NCBI GenBank assembly: GCA_019695435.1
Contig: JACTVF010000183.1
Location: 1-5,325, forward strand
From: Methanoregulaceae archaeon
GTDB lineage: Archaea; Halobacteriota; Methanomicrobia; Methanomicrobiales; Methanospirillaceae
Reading direction: 5' to 3'
Length of the DNA stretch: 5,325 bases
Shown here: positions 1 to 3,756 of the stretch, piece after piece
Numbering within the stretch: position 1 is the stretch's first letter
How the letters are laid out: each line of letters opens with the position of its first letter
Program-made: the position numbers and the translations under genes
The notes under the pieces: generated by a model
Told to the model about the DNA's origin: nothing
The model's database searches: none
Seen by the model: the letters and a program-made list of their open reading frames with translations, nothing else

Positions 1-209
1 AGAATGGCGCGGATAGCTTTGGGCTCGGGGTTGAGGGGGTCGGCCGGCGGCGGCGGCCACTGTGGAATCAGGCCGGCATCTCGCCCTTCTTTGGCTACAT
101 TTGATGAGTGCGGCTTTTTTCTTTCATCCATCCACACGAAAAATCGAATGAAGCCAACAACTCCTACGATATAGAGAATTACATCAAACCATGTAGGGAG
201 ATGGTTCAT
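1..209 (-). CDS. Small membrane protein, partial (3' end outside the window)
   Basis: The ATG at 209 shares ATGA with the preceding stop and has a GAGG site 7 bp upstream. The frame stays open to position 1, giving 69 codons so far. Residues 8-27 are a hydrophobic span (FDVILYIVGVVGFIRFFVWM) directly after a short MNHLPTW lead, with a charged DERKK stop-transfer segment next, so the C-terminal part should be cytoplasmic. That part is Pro-rich (PQWPPPPADPLNPEP) and looks like a flexible arm. It has the same layout as the preceding 77-residue protein: short lead, one span, basic boundary, soluble tail. The family is unknown. Confidence 0.75.
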   Translation of the reverse strand, partial: MNHLPTWFDVILYIVGVVGFIRFFVWMDERKKPHSSNVAKEGRDAGLIPQWPPPPADPLNPEPKAIRAI

Positions 210-439
210 AGTTTTTCCTCTTTCGCTGCTTCGATGGCCGCCAGCGCATCGCTCGCATAGCCTGACCAGACACGCTTTCCGCTGCGGGATACATAGTAAC
301 GCCGGAGATTGTTGCTGTCGGGATTCTGAGGCCTGCGCTTCCAGATACAGTACGCCGCGCAGATGGCCCACGATAACGCCATGATGCATCCCAATAGGCT
401 CACCATGAGAATCACGTACCAGGCGATAGGGTGGGTCAT
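206..439 (-). CDS. Small membrane protein, 77 residues
   Basis: The ATG at 439 overlaps the preceding stop as ATGA and has GGGAG about 10 bp upstream. Residues 5-33 form one hydrophobic span (AWYVILMVSLLGCIMALSW and onward), closed by KRR, which by the positive-inside rule puts the C-terminus in the cytoplasm. The cytoplasmic part contains RRYYVSRSGKRVWSGYASDA followed by an Ala/Glu/Lys helix. 'YVSRSGKRVWSG-A-DALAAIEAA' looks like a small compact motif, but I cannot match it to a family. It sits in the middle of the membrane-protein cluster, and its stop again shares ATGA with the next gene. A role in lysis or in superinfection exclusion is a guess from size and topology only. Confidence 0.8.
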   Translation of the reverse strand: MTHPIAWYVILMVSLLGCIMALSWAICAAYCIWKRRPQNPDSNNLRRYYVSRSGKRVWSGYASDALAAIEAAKEEKL

Positions 440-630
440 TGTCCCGCAGCTCCCTTCCGGTCCCGCCCGGACAGCACAGCATCGGCCATGCCGTAGACTC
501 GCGGCAGCAGTTCTTTCTCGATCTGGCCAGGATATGTTGGGCCGCTCTCTATCTGCTTCTCAAGCAGCACGCGCGTAATCTCGATTGCCAGCGTGTCCCG
601 CAGATCGGTCAATTCGTGGTTATTTTCCAT
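436..630 (-). CDS. Hypothetical 64-residue soluble protein
   Basis: The ATG at 630 has a GAGG site 5 bp upstream that overlaps the TGA of the preceding gene, a coupled start. The product begins MENNHELTDLRDTLAIEITR and is mostly helical and charged (VLLEKQIESG, then QIEKELLPRVYGMADAVLSG), ending in a basic tail RDRKGAAGQ. It has no membrane span and no cysteine. It is the one soluble member among three membrane proteins, so it may act as their cytoplasmic partner or regulator, but nothing in the sequence shows that. Its stop shares ATGA with the next gene. A plus-strand frame at 439-918 overlaps it but has no ribosome site. Confidence 0.75.
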   Translation of the reverse strand: MENNHELTDLRDTLAIEITRVLLEKQIESGPTYPGQIEKELLPRVYGMADAVLSGRDRKGAAGQ

Positions 631-636
631 TTTTCC

Positions 637-987
637 TCACTGGTGGATTGTCTGTGGATTTTGTGGTGCCAAAGGATGTTCTGTGCAAATGTAAAACGAT
701 GGATGACCAGGCGGATCAGTTCGAAGATACATTGTCCCAGCGCGGCACGGGCCGTGTGGTGCCTCGGGACCGTAGGAATCGTGCCAGGTCCCGCCCATCC
801 CATAGAACACCAGAACGGCCGCCCCAAAGCCAATGCCAGCCAGGACCATGCCCACGAAGGCACCAACGGCGATCAGCACAACAAAGGCTGGCGGTCGCGG
901 CGCACGCGCCCACCATGAGGGCGGCTTCAGCGGCCATGCTAGATTCTGGCGGGGCCGTTCAATGGGAGGCAGGGGGTTGATTTCCAT
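637..987 (-). CDS. Small single-span membrane protein, 116 residues
   Basis: From the ATG at 987 the protein has a proline-rich, moderately basic N-terminal segment (residues 1-33), then one long hydrophobic span (about 34-62, containing VLIAVGAFVGMVLAGIGFG) rich in small residues and GxxxG-like spacings that favour helix packing. A polar C-terminal domain follows with Cys81 and Cys101 and several His/Pro/aromatic residues. The positive-inside rule suggests the N-terminus stays in the cytoplasm and the Cys-bearing part is outside, where the cysteines could form a disulfide. The start is uncertain: ATG at 1011 would add eight residues (MRRCTVCY) and abuts an inverted repeat, while longer extensions run into the leader. 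The TGA is 6 bp before the next ATG. Function is unknown; a holin- or spanin-like role is possible but lacks a signature. Confidence 0.65.
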   Translation of the reverse strand: MEINPLPPIERPRQNLAWPLKPPSWWARAPRPPAFVVLIAVGAFVGMVLAGIGFGAAVLVFYGMGGTWHDSYGPEAPHGPCRAGTMYLRTDPPGHPSFYICTEHPLAPQNPQTIHQ

Positions 988-1010
988 GTAACAAACGGTA
1001 CACCTTCGCA

Positions 1011-1036
1011 TGGAAAATGGCAAGTGGTATTTTCCA
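1011..1036. repeat. 8-bp inverted repeat TGGAAAAT / ATTTTCCA in the leader of the membrane-protein cluster
   Basis: The perfect arms are 1011-1018 and 1029-1036 with a 10-bp spacer. On the minus strand the 3' arm ends in CCA followed by TG, so an in-frame ATG at 1011 starts with its last base. That is the same geometry as the hairpin at 1479-1502, but here no ribosome site lies in the loop. Operator or RNA hairpin are both possible. Confidence 0.5.
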
Positions 1037-1039
1037 CAG

Positions 1040-1059
1040 GCCGGAAGTTCCCTTCCGGC
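1040..1059. repeat. GC-rich 8-bp hairpin
   Basis: GCCGGAAG (1040-1047) and CTTCCGGC (1052-1059) pair perfectly over a 4-base loop. No T-run follows on either strand, so it is not a classic terminator. It stands between the terminator and the membrane-protein cluster and may shape the leader RNA. Confidence 0.5.
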
Positions 1060-1073
1060 TCCTGTTGGCCAGC

Positions 1074-1093
1074 GGTTCGAAGATGGTTCGAAG
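1074..1093. repeat. Tandem GGTTCGAAG repeat, 11-bp period
   Basis: GGTTCGAAG occurs at 1074-1082 and again at 1085-1093 with AT between. Each copy holds the palindrome TTCGAA. An 11-bp period puts both on the same face of the helix. It lies in the leader of the membrane-protein cluster, where an operator would be expected. It resembles a tRNA T-loop, but no tRNA can be built around it. Confidence 0.5.
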
Positions 1094-1178
1094 GGGGTCC
1101 TACGGGGTCGGCGTGAACGGGCGGGACGGTCCTGCGAGGCTTTGATTGGCGAGGCTGGCCGATTGTTGGCAGGATAAC

Positions 1179-1206
1179 AGAAAAGCCGCCCTTGCGGACG
1201 GCTTCT
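1179..1206 (-). terminator. Intrinsic terminator after the 1252-1479 gene
   Basis: On the minus strand the RNA forms a GC-rich stem (GCCGUCC pairing with GGGCGGC, one mismatch) with a GCAA tetraloop, flanked by AGAA and followed by TTTTCTG. GCAA is a stable GNRA loop and the T-rich side lies 3' on the minus strand, so it ends transcription from the upstream gene. It also shows that the small membrane-protein cluster further left needs its own promoter. Confidence 0.8.
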
Positions 1207-1251
1207 CTGCGCCATTCCTGGAATCGCTTGACGCGGACGACTCCAAGCCTA

Positions 1252-1479
1252 TTACGCTGCTACTCCATCGAACTCGAGGCTGTGGGGTCCGACGTCGACG
1301 TTCTCGGCCACGATCAGCCGGTCAACTTCGTGAAAGGTGCTCCGGCCAAGGTCCAGATCGGGCCAGATAACCTCGGCTTTCCCTTTGCGGTCAAATCCCA
1401 CCACACAGCCAGGCTCGCCGGCCACGCCATCGCGCAGGTAGACGCGGGCTCCAGTTCGGATTGTGGTCGGCGCGGTCAT
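1252..1479 (-). CDS. Small beta-rich protein, 75 residues, unknown family
   Basis: From the ATG at 1479 the product is 75 residues; an in-frame TTG at 1503 would add eight residues but would place the start inside the inverted repeat. After a short Thr-rich lead comes a compact domain with alternating strand-like segments: GARVYLRDGVAGEPGCVVGF, then KGKAEVIWPDLDLGRSTFHE, then VDRLIVAENV. The glycine-rich turns and 'V.W.D' pattern suggest an SH3-like or KOW-like barrel, often used for nucleic-acid or protein contacts, but this is a fold guess. AGGA, 9 bp upstream of the ATG, lies in the hairpin loop. A terminator about 45 bp downstream shows this is the last gene of its unit, and with no coupled gene upstream it is probably monocistronic. 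No good complete promoter was found; a TTGACG at about 1535-1530 could be a -35 but lacks a fitting -10. Confidence 0.75.
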   Translation of the reverse strand: MTAPTTIRTGARVYLRDGVAGEPGCVVGFDRKGKAEVIWPDLDLGRSTFHEVDRLIVAENVDVGPHSLEFDGVAA

Positions 1480-1502
1480 GAGTGTGAGTCCTGTCACACT
1501 CA
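1480..1502 (-). promoter_or_regulatory. Start-codon hairpin with the ribosome site in its loop
   Basis: An inverted repeat with 9-bp perfect arms (1479-1487 and 1494-1502) surrounds a 6-base spacer. In the minus-strand RNA the arms are TGAGUGUGA-like and UCACACUCA-like, the loop is CAGGAC and so displays the AGGA ribosome site, and the A of the AUG at 1479 is the last base of the 3' arm. Such a structure normally controls translation, by hiding the AUG or by forming a protein target. It may also act as a DNA operator. Confidence 0.55.
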
Positions 1503-1616
1503 AAGTGTCGCATGGAAATAGTTGTTACGTCAAGCACAAGAGTGCTAGTTCCTACGCTTCCCTTCATCGAATACATCCCTCCCTAGTGGGTTACCAGGGT
1601 ATTCCTGCCAACGGTC

Positions 1617-1727
1617 TCAACTGTTCAAACAAGAGAAGTATCTGAAACACTCAAAACCTGGCCCCACATAGTCTGCCGTGATCGAATGGGCCAGATTCAG
1701 AGGCCCATCAATCCCTTCGAGCGTCAT
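1617..1727 (-). CDS. Candidate micro-gene, 36 residues, unknown
   Basis: The ATG at 1727 shares ATGA with the preceding candidate gene and the frame ends with TGA at 1619-1617. The peptide begins MTLEGIDGPLNLAHSITADY and ends ECFRYFSCLNS, with a protein-like composition and no low-complexity runs. A CGAGG lies directly against the ATG, too close for a normal ribosome site, so translation would depend on coupling from the upstream frame. Short length makes chance a real possibility. Confidence 0.25.
   Translation of the reverse strand: MTLEGIDGPLNLAHSITADYVGPGFECFRYFSCLNS
1686..1708. repeat. 7-bp inverted repeat ATGGGCC / GGCCCAT
   Basis: The arms at 1686-1692 and 1702-1708 are perfect, with a 9-bp spacer. 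Neither strand has a T-run after it, so it is not an intrinsic terminator. It lies inside the 36-residue candidate frame, which makes a protein-binding site or RNA hairpin about equally likely, and chance possible. Confidence 0.35.
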
Positions 1728-1894
1728 CCTCGAAAGAAGTCTTGAGAACCCCTTGCTCTGCATGTCTCGGCGGATTGAATCGTTCTCATCTTGTACGCGG
1801 CGCCGTCCCTTGAGATGAAGTCACCATGCAAGGGCGCTGCCCAGGCGCACGACTGCGGGAACGTAACAGGCCGAATTGTCGGGGTACGGTCCAT
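1724..1894 (-). CDS. Candidate small gene, 56 residues, unknown
   Basis: The ATG at 1894 is preceded at a spacing of 6 bp by TAGGA, a good ribosome site. The frame encodes 56 residues starting MDRTPTIRPVTFPQSCAW and containing HGDFISRDGAAYKMR, then ends at a TGA. That TGA overlaps the ATG of the next tiny frame as ATGA, the same junction style seen at the firm gene boundaries in this window. The composition looks like a soluble protein and third-codon GC is moderately high. I recognise no family. Against it: it stands in a stretch with no longer gene, and a competing frame (minus strand, ending at the TGA near 1827) is also open through part of it. Confidence 0.35.
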   Translation of the reverse strand: MDRTPTIRPVTFPQSCAWAAPLHGDFISRDGAAYKMRTIQSAETCRARGSQDFFRG

Positions 1895-1910
1895 GTCGAA
1901 TCCTAGACAG
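1895..1910. repeat. 16-bp repeat, copy 2 (stop codon plus AGGA before an ATG)
   Basis: The plus strand reads GTCGAATCCTAGACAG. On the minus strand the AGGA in CTGTCTAGGA is correctly spaced for the ATG at 1894. The two copies start 79 bp apart. They could be a duplicated gene-junction module or the remains of a short duplication. Confidence 0.5.
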
Positions 1911-1973
1911 TTGCGAAACTACCAGCAGGTGCGATATTATGCAAGTGCGGGGTGAGCCCACCACTTCGTTCTC

Positions 1974-1989
1974 GTCGGGTCCTAGACAG
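1974..1989. repeat. 16-bp repeat, copy 1 (stop codon plus AGGA)
   Basis: The plus strand reads GTCGGGTCCTAGACAG, matching 1895-1910 at 14 of 16 positions. On the minus strand it contains CTGTCTAGGA, so the TAG that ends the tiny frame at 1982 overlaps a Shine-Dalgarno-like AGGA. Here no start codon follows at the right distance. Confidence 0.5.
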
Positions 1990-2137
1990 CCTCATTCGAG
2001 AGCAGCCCCGCTTCAATCTTCCATGCGCCCTCGCAATCTATCGCGGGGGCGTTCCATTCTGACCGCAAGATGTTGTGGATGTAACACGAATAGGCGCAAT
2101 ATCTAGAACAAACCAAGATTTTCACATAACTATCCAC
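1982..2137 (-). CDS. Tiny open frame, possible gene remnant
   Basis: From a GTG at 2137 the frame runs 51 codons to a TAG at 1984-1982. The second half (RSEWNAPAIDCEGAWKIEAG, then LLSNEAV) has a believable amino-acid mix with acidic, basic and aromatic residues. The first half is Cys/Tyr-rich and less convincing. No Shine-Dalgarno precedes the GTG. It could be the 3' end of a decayed gene or chance. The TAG is part of a 16-bp repeat that also carries the ribosome-site-like AGGA of the next tiny frame. Confidence 0.2.
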   Translation of the reverse strand: MDSYVKILVCSRYCAYSCYIHNILRSEWNAPAIDCEGAWKIEAGLLSNEAV

Positions 2138-2151
2138 TTTTGCACAGAAAT

Positions 2152-2322
2152 TTATTTTAGCGGGACTGCGACTTTCACTGGCTGGTTCTCAGGCTTTGCT
2201 CTAATCCCGCGCCACTCGTCCAGCTTGAACGGGCAAAGCTCCGGCGCGATCCTGTGGAACTTCGGATGCACGTTGGGTCCGCAAATGCGTAGACAGGCGG
2301 CTTGCTTCTCCTGCTCGGTCAT
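2152..2322 (-). CDS. Hypothetical 56-residue protein
   Basis: The ATG at 2322 shares ATGA with the stop of the methyltransferase fragment and has an AGAGG site 6 bp upstream, a well-formed start. The product begins MTEQEKQAACLRICGPNVHP and ends NQPVKVAVPLK, with a central CPFKLDEWRGIR. Its cysteines at residues 10, 14 and 36, together with H19, H23 and the aromatic/acidic CPFKLDEW block, recall the small metal-binding proteins found in phage early operons, but I cannot assign a family. Codon use is GC-rich at third positions like its neighbours, and the frame ends at TAA (2154-2152). No terminator follows it. A plus-strand frame over the same bases lacks a ribosome site and looks like its antisense shadow. 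Confidence 0.65.
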   Translation of the reverse strand: MTEQEKQAACLRICGPNVHPKFHRIAPELCPFKLDEWRGIRAKPENQPVKVAVPLK

Positions 2323-2474
2323 GATGTCCTCTTAGTTCTATTCTCGACCATCGCAATGTGATCGGCGATGAACCTTACGCACGGAATTGCAAAGCCGTTG
2401 CCTATCATTTTGTAACGAGGCCCGTCAGCCATCAGCTTGCCGCGATAGGGAACCAGTGTCCAATCATCAGGCAT
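2319..2474 (-). CDS. C-terminal fragment of a cytosine-C5 DNA methyltransferase
   Basis: The 51 residues MPDDWTLVPYRGK ... DGPRYKMIGNGFAIPCVRFI match the C-terminal end of phage and Dcm-type m5C methyltransferases. The 'RGK..ADGPRYK.IGN..A.P' block is the motif IX/X region, where motif X helps bind SAM. The catalytic PCQ motif IV, ENV motif VI and target-recognition domain are absent. The frame is open only from 2513, just after an in-frame TGA at 2516-2514, so no more of the enzyme is encoded upstream in this frame. The ATG at 2474 has AAGGG directly against it, which is too close to serve as a normal ribosome site. The fragment overlaps the 84-residue gene by 43 bp, unlike the neat ATGA joins elsewhere. 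It cannot methylate DNA alone; it is probably a deletion remnant that may still be translated. Confidence 0.75.
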   Translation of the reverse strand: MPDDWTLVPYRGKLMADGPRYKMIGNGFAIPCVRFIADHIAMVENRTKRTS

Positions 2475-2686
2475 CCCTTGATTGCAATAGAAAGTGAACA
2501 GAGCGCAGGAACTTCAATCTCGCACGATGGGCTGTAATGGATCAATCCGTCCTGGCCGGGCTTCCCTTCGTTCGGGCAGATGCAGCCCTTCTTCGGGGGC
2601 GGAAGGTTGACGGGACTCGCAGCGTCCTGCTGCCCGTAGAGCTCGTCCAGCATGGCATCGATCTGCGCAGATGATAATCGCTTCAT
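2432..2686 (-). CDS. Hypothetical 84-residue Cys-containing protein, C-terminus possibly altered
   Basis: The ATG at 2686 overlaps the receiver-gene stop as ATGA. The N-terminal half looks genuine: MKRLSSAQIDAMLDELYGQQ is a good amphipathic helix, then a proline-rich joint and a Cys segment (GCICPNEGKPGQDGLIHYSP, then SC). From about residue 58 the sequence becomes less protein-like (VPALCSLSIAIKGCLMIGHW), and the last 14 codons overlap, in another frame, the recognisable cytosine-methyltransferase fragment. The simplest reading is that a deletion fused the 5' part of this small gene to the 3' end of a methyltransferase gene, so the present C-terminus is out-of-frame methyltransferase sequence. 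I do not recognise the family. The cysteines C35, C37 and C55 could bind a metal, but a fourth clear ligand is lacking. Confidence 0.6.
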   Translation of the reverse strand: MKRLSSAQIDAMLDELYGQQDAASPVNLPPPKKGCICPNEGKPGQDGLIHYSPSCEIEVPALCSLSIAIKGCLMIGHWFPIAAS

Positions 2687-3087
2687 GCCGGGACCATCCT
2701 CTGTTTCCAGCCAACACGCGGCCCGTGCTTCTTGGCGCTCATCACCTTGATGCGTAGCAGCAGTTCACTGGCTGGCATCCTCGTTTTATCCCACAGCCCA
2801 TCGGCATCATGCATCGGGCCGGAGATAGTCCTTGGGTCTCCCAACAGGACCATCGGAACGTATCCCGCCAGTTCTTTCAGCTTTGTAACAATCTCTGCCC
2901 CGCTGCCAGGCCGCATCTCGTAATCGACTAGGACCATATCGACAGCCGTCTCCGTAAATAAGCTGACGGCTTGGTCGGCAGTTGTAGCCGACAGAACTCG
3001 GTAGCGGTTCGTCTTGAGCATGAACCGCATGACGGATATGTCCTGCTCGCTGCTGCTGACGTAGAGAAGAACCTTGCCAGGCCTCAT
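2683..3087 (-). CDS. Response-regulator receiver-like protein with degenerate phosphorylation pocket
   Basis: From the ATG at 3087 (ATGA overlap with the preceding stop, GGGAG 9 bp upstream) the product is 134 residues, almost all one receiver domain. The strand/helix order of CheY-like domains is visible: KVLLYVSSSEQD (strand 1), an RFML helix, YRVLSATTADQAVSLF, VDMVLVDYEM with the phosphoacceptor-position Asp at 55, VPMVLLGDP (strand 4), and DKTRMPASELLLRI with the conserved Lys at 101. The acidic pair after strand 1 is replaced by SSSE, and the switch Thr/Ser after strand 4 is Gly83, so normal Mg2+-dependent phosphotransfer is doubtful. No output domain exists; a basic tail follows (SAKKHGPRVGWKQR). 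It may be a phosphorylation-independent protein-interaction module, or a decoy for host signalling. A 12-residue longer start at 3123 is possible but less well supported. Confidence 0.8.
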   Translation of the reverse strand: MRPGKVLLYVSSSEQDISVMRFMLKTNRYRVLSATTADQAVSLFTETAVDMVLVDYEMRPGSGAEIVTKLKELAGYVPMVLLGDPRTISGPMHDADGLWDKTRMPASELLLRIKVMSAKKHGPRVGWKQRMVPA

Positions 3088-3287
3088 GCTAGTATCTCCC
3101 ACGCATCCATTTCTTTCTTCCACATTGGTGACCAGTGAACAATGCAGTCATGCTCTGAGGATTGCTTGCGAATAGGAGGCTCTCCGTTGACTATCTGCGC
3201 CAGAACTTCGGCTACGTGGCGATTCGTCAGCGCCAGCCCCCGATCATTTAGCGCATCTTCAATCGTTCCTGCTGTCCACTGTCTCAT
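3084..3287 (-). CDS. Hypothetical 67-residue protein
   Basis: The start is the ATG at 3287, which shares ATGA with the stop of the zinc-ribbon gene; an AAAGG is 9 bp upstream. A longer in-frame start at 3323 would lie inside the preceding gene and adds an Arg-rich stretch that looks antisense. The protein begins MRQWTAGTIEDALNDRG and continues with a likely amphipathic helix (LTNRHVAEVLAQIVNGE). The C-terminal part has two histidines, one cysteine and three aromatic residues (HDCIVHWSPMWKKEMDAW). The helix-turn-helix-like first half could suggest DNA binding, but I cannot name a family. The stop is again fused to the next start by ATGA, so translation is probably coupled to the receiver-like gene. 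Confidence 0.7.
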   Translation of the reverse strand: MRQWTAGTIEDALNDRGLALTNRHVAEVLAQIVNGEPPIRKQSSEHDCIVHWSPMWKKEMDAWEILA

Positions 3288-3667
3288 CCCTTGCCGCCTT
3301 TCGCCGCGGCGCACATCCCGCAACCCGGCAGCCTACACGTTTTGGAGTCATGCACGGGACGCGCATACGCGGCTGGCTGTTGGATCTGGCTGGCCGGCTT
3401 GACCTGGGCGCGCACCGGGGCGGGTAGGGCGGCGGCAACGGCCTGGGCGGCGGTCTTTGTCCCGCCCGGAGTGGCAGCGGCGCGCTGGCGGGACCGTGTT
3501 GCTCCTGCATCACCAGCAGTTTTCTCCTGGACCTGCAGTTCGCCTTTCTTGTTCCATCCCCGGCGTCGGCACTTCGCGCACTGGGCTGGCGGGACTTCGC
3601 TCGAGGCAATCCAAACATGGCCGCAATCGTCATATTCGCACTGCCAGCATGGTTTTAATATTTTCAT
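3284..3667 (-). CDS. Small zinc-ribbon protein with Cys-rich tail
   Basis: This gene encodes 127 residues from the ATG at 3667, which has a clear GGGAG site 9 bp upstream on the minus strand. That supports it over the in-frame ATG at 3712, which would add 15 residues without a ribosome site. Residues 7-33 form a zinc-ribbon pattern: C10-X4-C15 in QCEYDDCGHVW, then C30-X2-C33 in QCAKCRRRGWN. The Trp residues and the 'CGHVW' knuckle are typical of rubredoxin-like or transcription-factor-type ribbons. The middle (about 45-105) is Ala/Pro/Arg/Gln-rich and probably disordered. A second cluster, CRLPGCGMC (C111, C116, C119), precedes a Lys/Gly tail. A nucleic-acid-binding or adaptor role is inferred from the fold and basic charge. 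The TGA overlaps the next gene's start as ATGA. Confidence 0.75.
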   Translation of the reverse strand: MKILKPCWQCEYDDCGHVWIASSEVPPAQCAKCRRRGWNKKGELQVQEKTAGDAGATRSRQRAAATPGGTKTAAQAVAAALPAPVRAQVKPASQIQQPAAYARPVHDSKTCRLPGCGMCAAAKGGKG

Positions 3668-3691
3668 TGTTATACACTCCCACTGTGAAGT

Positions 3692-3721
3692 TGTAACGCT
3701 ACTACGGGACAATGTAACGCT
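3692..3721. repeat. Two TGTAACGCT direct repeats with 21-bp period
   Basis: The plus strand has TGTAACGCT at 3692-3700 and again at 3713-3721, starting 21 bp apart, about two helical turns. On the minus strand they read AGCGTTACA. Both lie in the leader of the zinc-ribbon gene, and the second (upstream) copy overlaps its candidate -10. They share the GTTAC core of the 14-bp repeats, so one protein could recognise all four sites. Confidence 0.5.
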
Positions 3722-3740
3722 GTGGGATTGTGGAAGTCAA
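3711..3740 (-). promoter_or_regulatory. Candidate promoter for the zinc-ribbon gene
   Basis: On the minus strand TTGACT (3740-3735; five of six matches to the -35 consensus) is followed after 18 bp by TACATT (3716-3711; four of six matches to the -10). It lies in the 81-bp spacer between the RHH stop and the zinc-ribbon start, leaving a leader of roughly 35-40 nt. The -10 falls in the first of two AGCGTTACA direct repeats, so binding there could gate transcription. Confidence 0.4.
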
Positions 3741-3742
3741 GA

Positions 3743-3756
3743 GAATTGTTACAAGA
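3743..3756. repeat. 14-bp repeat GAATTGTWACAAGA, copy at the end of the RHH gene
   Basis: The plus-strand sequence is GAATTGTTACAAGA, one base different from 4156-4169. It covers the TAA stop of the RHH gene (3751-3749) and lies just before the candidate promoter of the zinc-ribbon gene. Two copies bracket the RHH gene almost exactly, which suits an operator pair and would also suit a short recombination scar left when that gene was inserted. Confidence 0.5.

Larger units (their letters stand above)
1504..2151. other. Stretch without a confident gene
   Basis: This 648-bp region holds no frame of convincing length on either strand. What it does hold is listed separately: a chain of tiny minus-strand frames, a 16-bp repeat pair, and a 7-bp inverted repeat at 1686-1708. 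The plus-strand frames here have no ribosome sites and poor composition. No tRNA, rRNA or CRISPR pattern was seen. It may be decayed coding sequence, or a control region between the long operon and the genes on its left. Confidence 0.5.

Noticed and set aside
439..918. Long plus-strand open frame over the membrane-protein cluster
   Set aside because: It has no ribosome site, an erratic Cys/Arg/His-rich composition, and lies opposite two minus-strand genes with coupled starts.
1040..1059. Intrinsic terminator at the GC-rich hairpin
   Set aside because: No T-run follows on either strand; kept only as a hairpin.
1071..1095. tRNA T-arm or tRNA-type att site suggested by GGTTCGAAG
   Set aside because: No matching stems, anticodon arm or acceptor stem can be formed around either copy on either strand.
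1391..1576. Minus-strand 61-residue frame overlapping the 75-residue gene
   Set aside because: It lies in another frame of a well-supported gene, has an Arg/Trp-rich odd composition, and runs through the inverted repeat.
2075..2335. Plus-strand frame over the 56-residue gene
   Set aside because: The minus-strand frame has a ribosome site and an ATGA junction, while the plus frame has neither.
2514..2717. Minus-strand 67-residue frame overlapping the 84-residue gene
   Set aside because: The Arg/His-rich translation is typical of a shifted frame; the 84-residue frame has the ATGA start.
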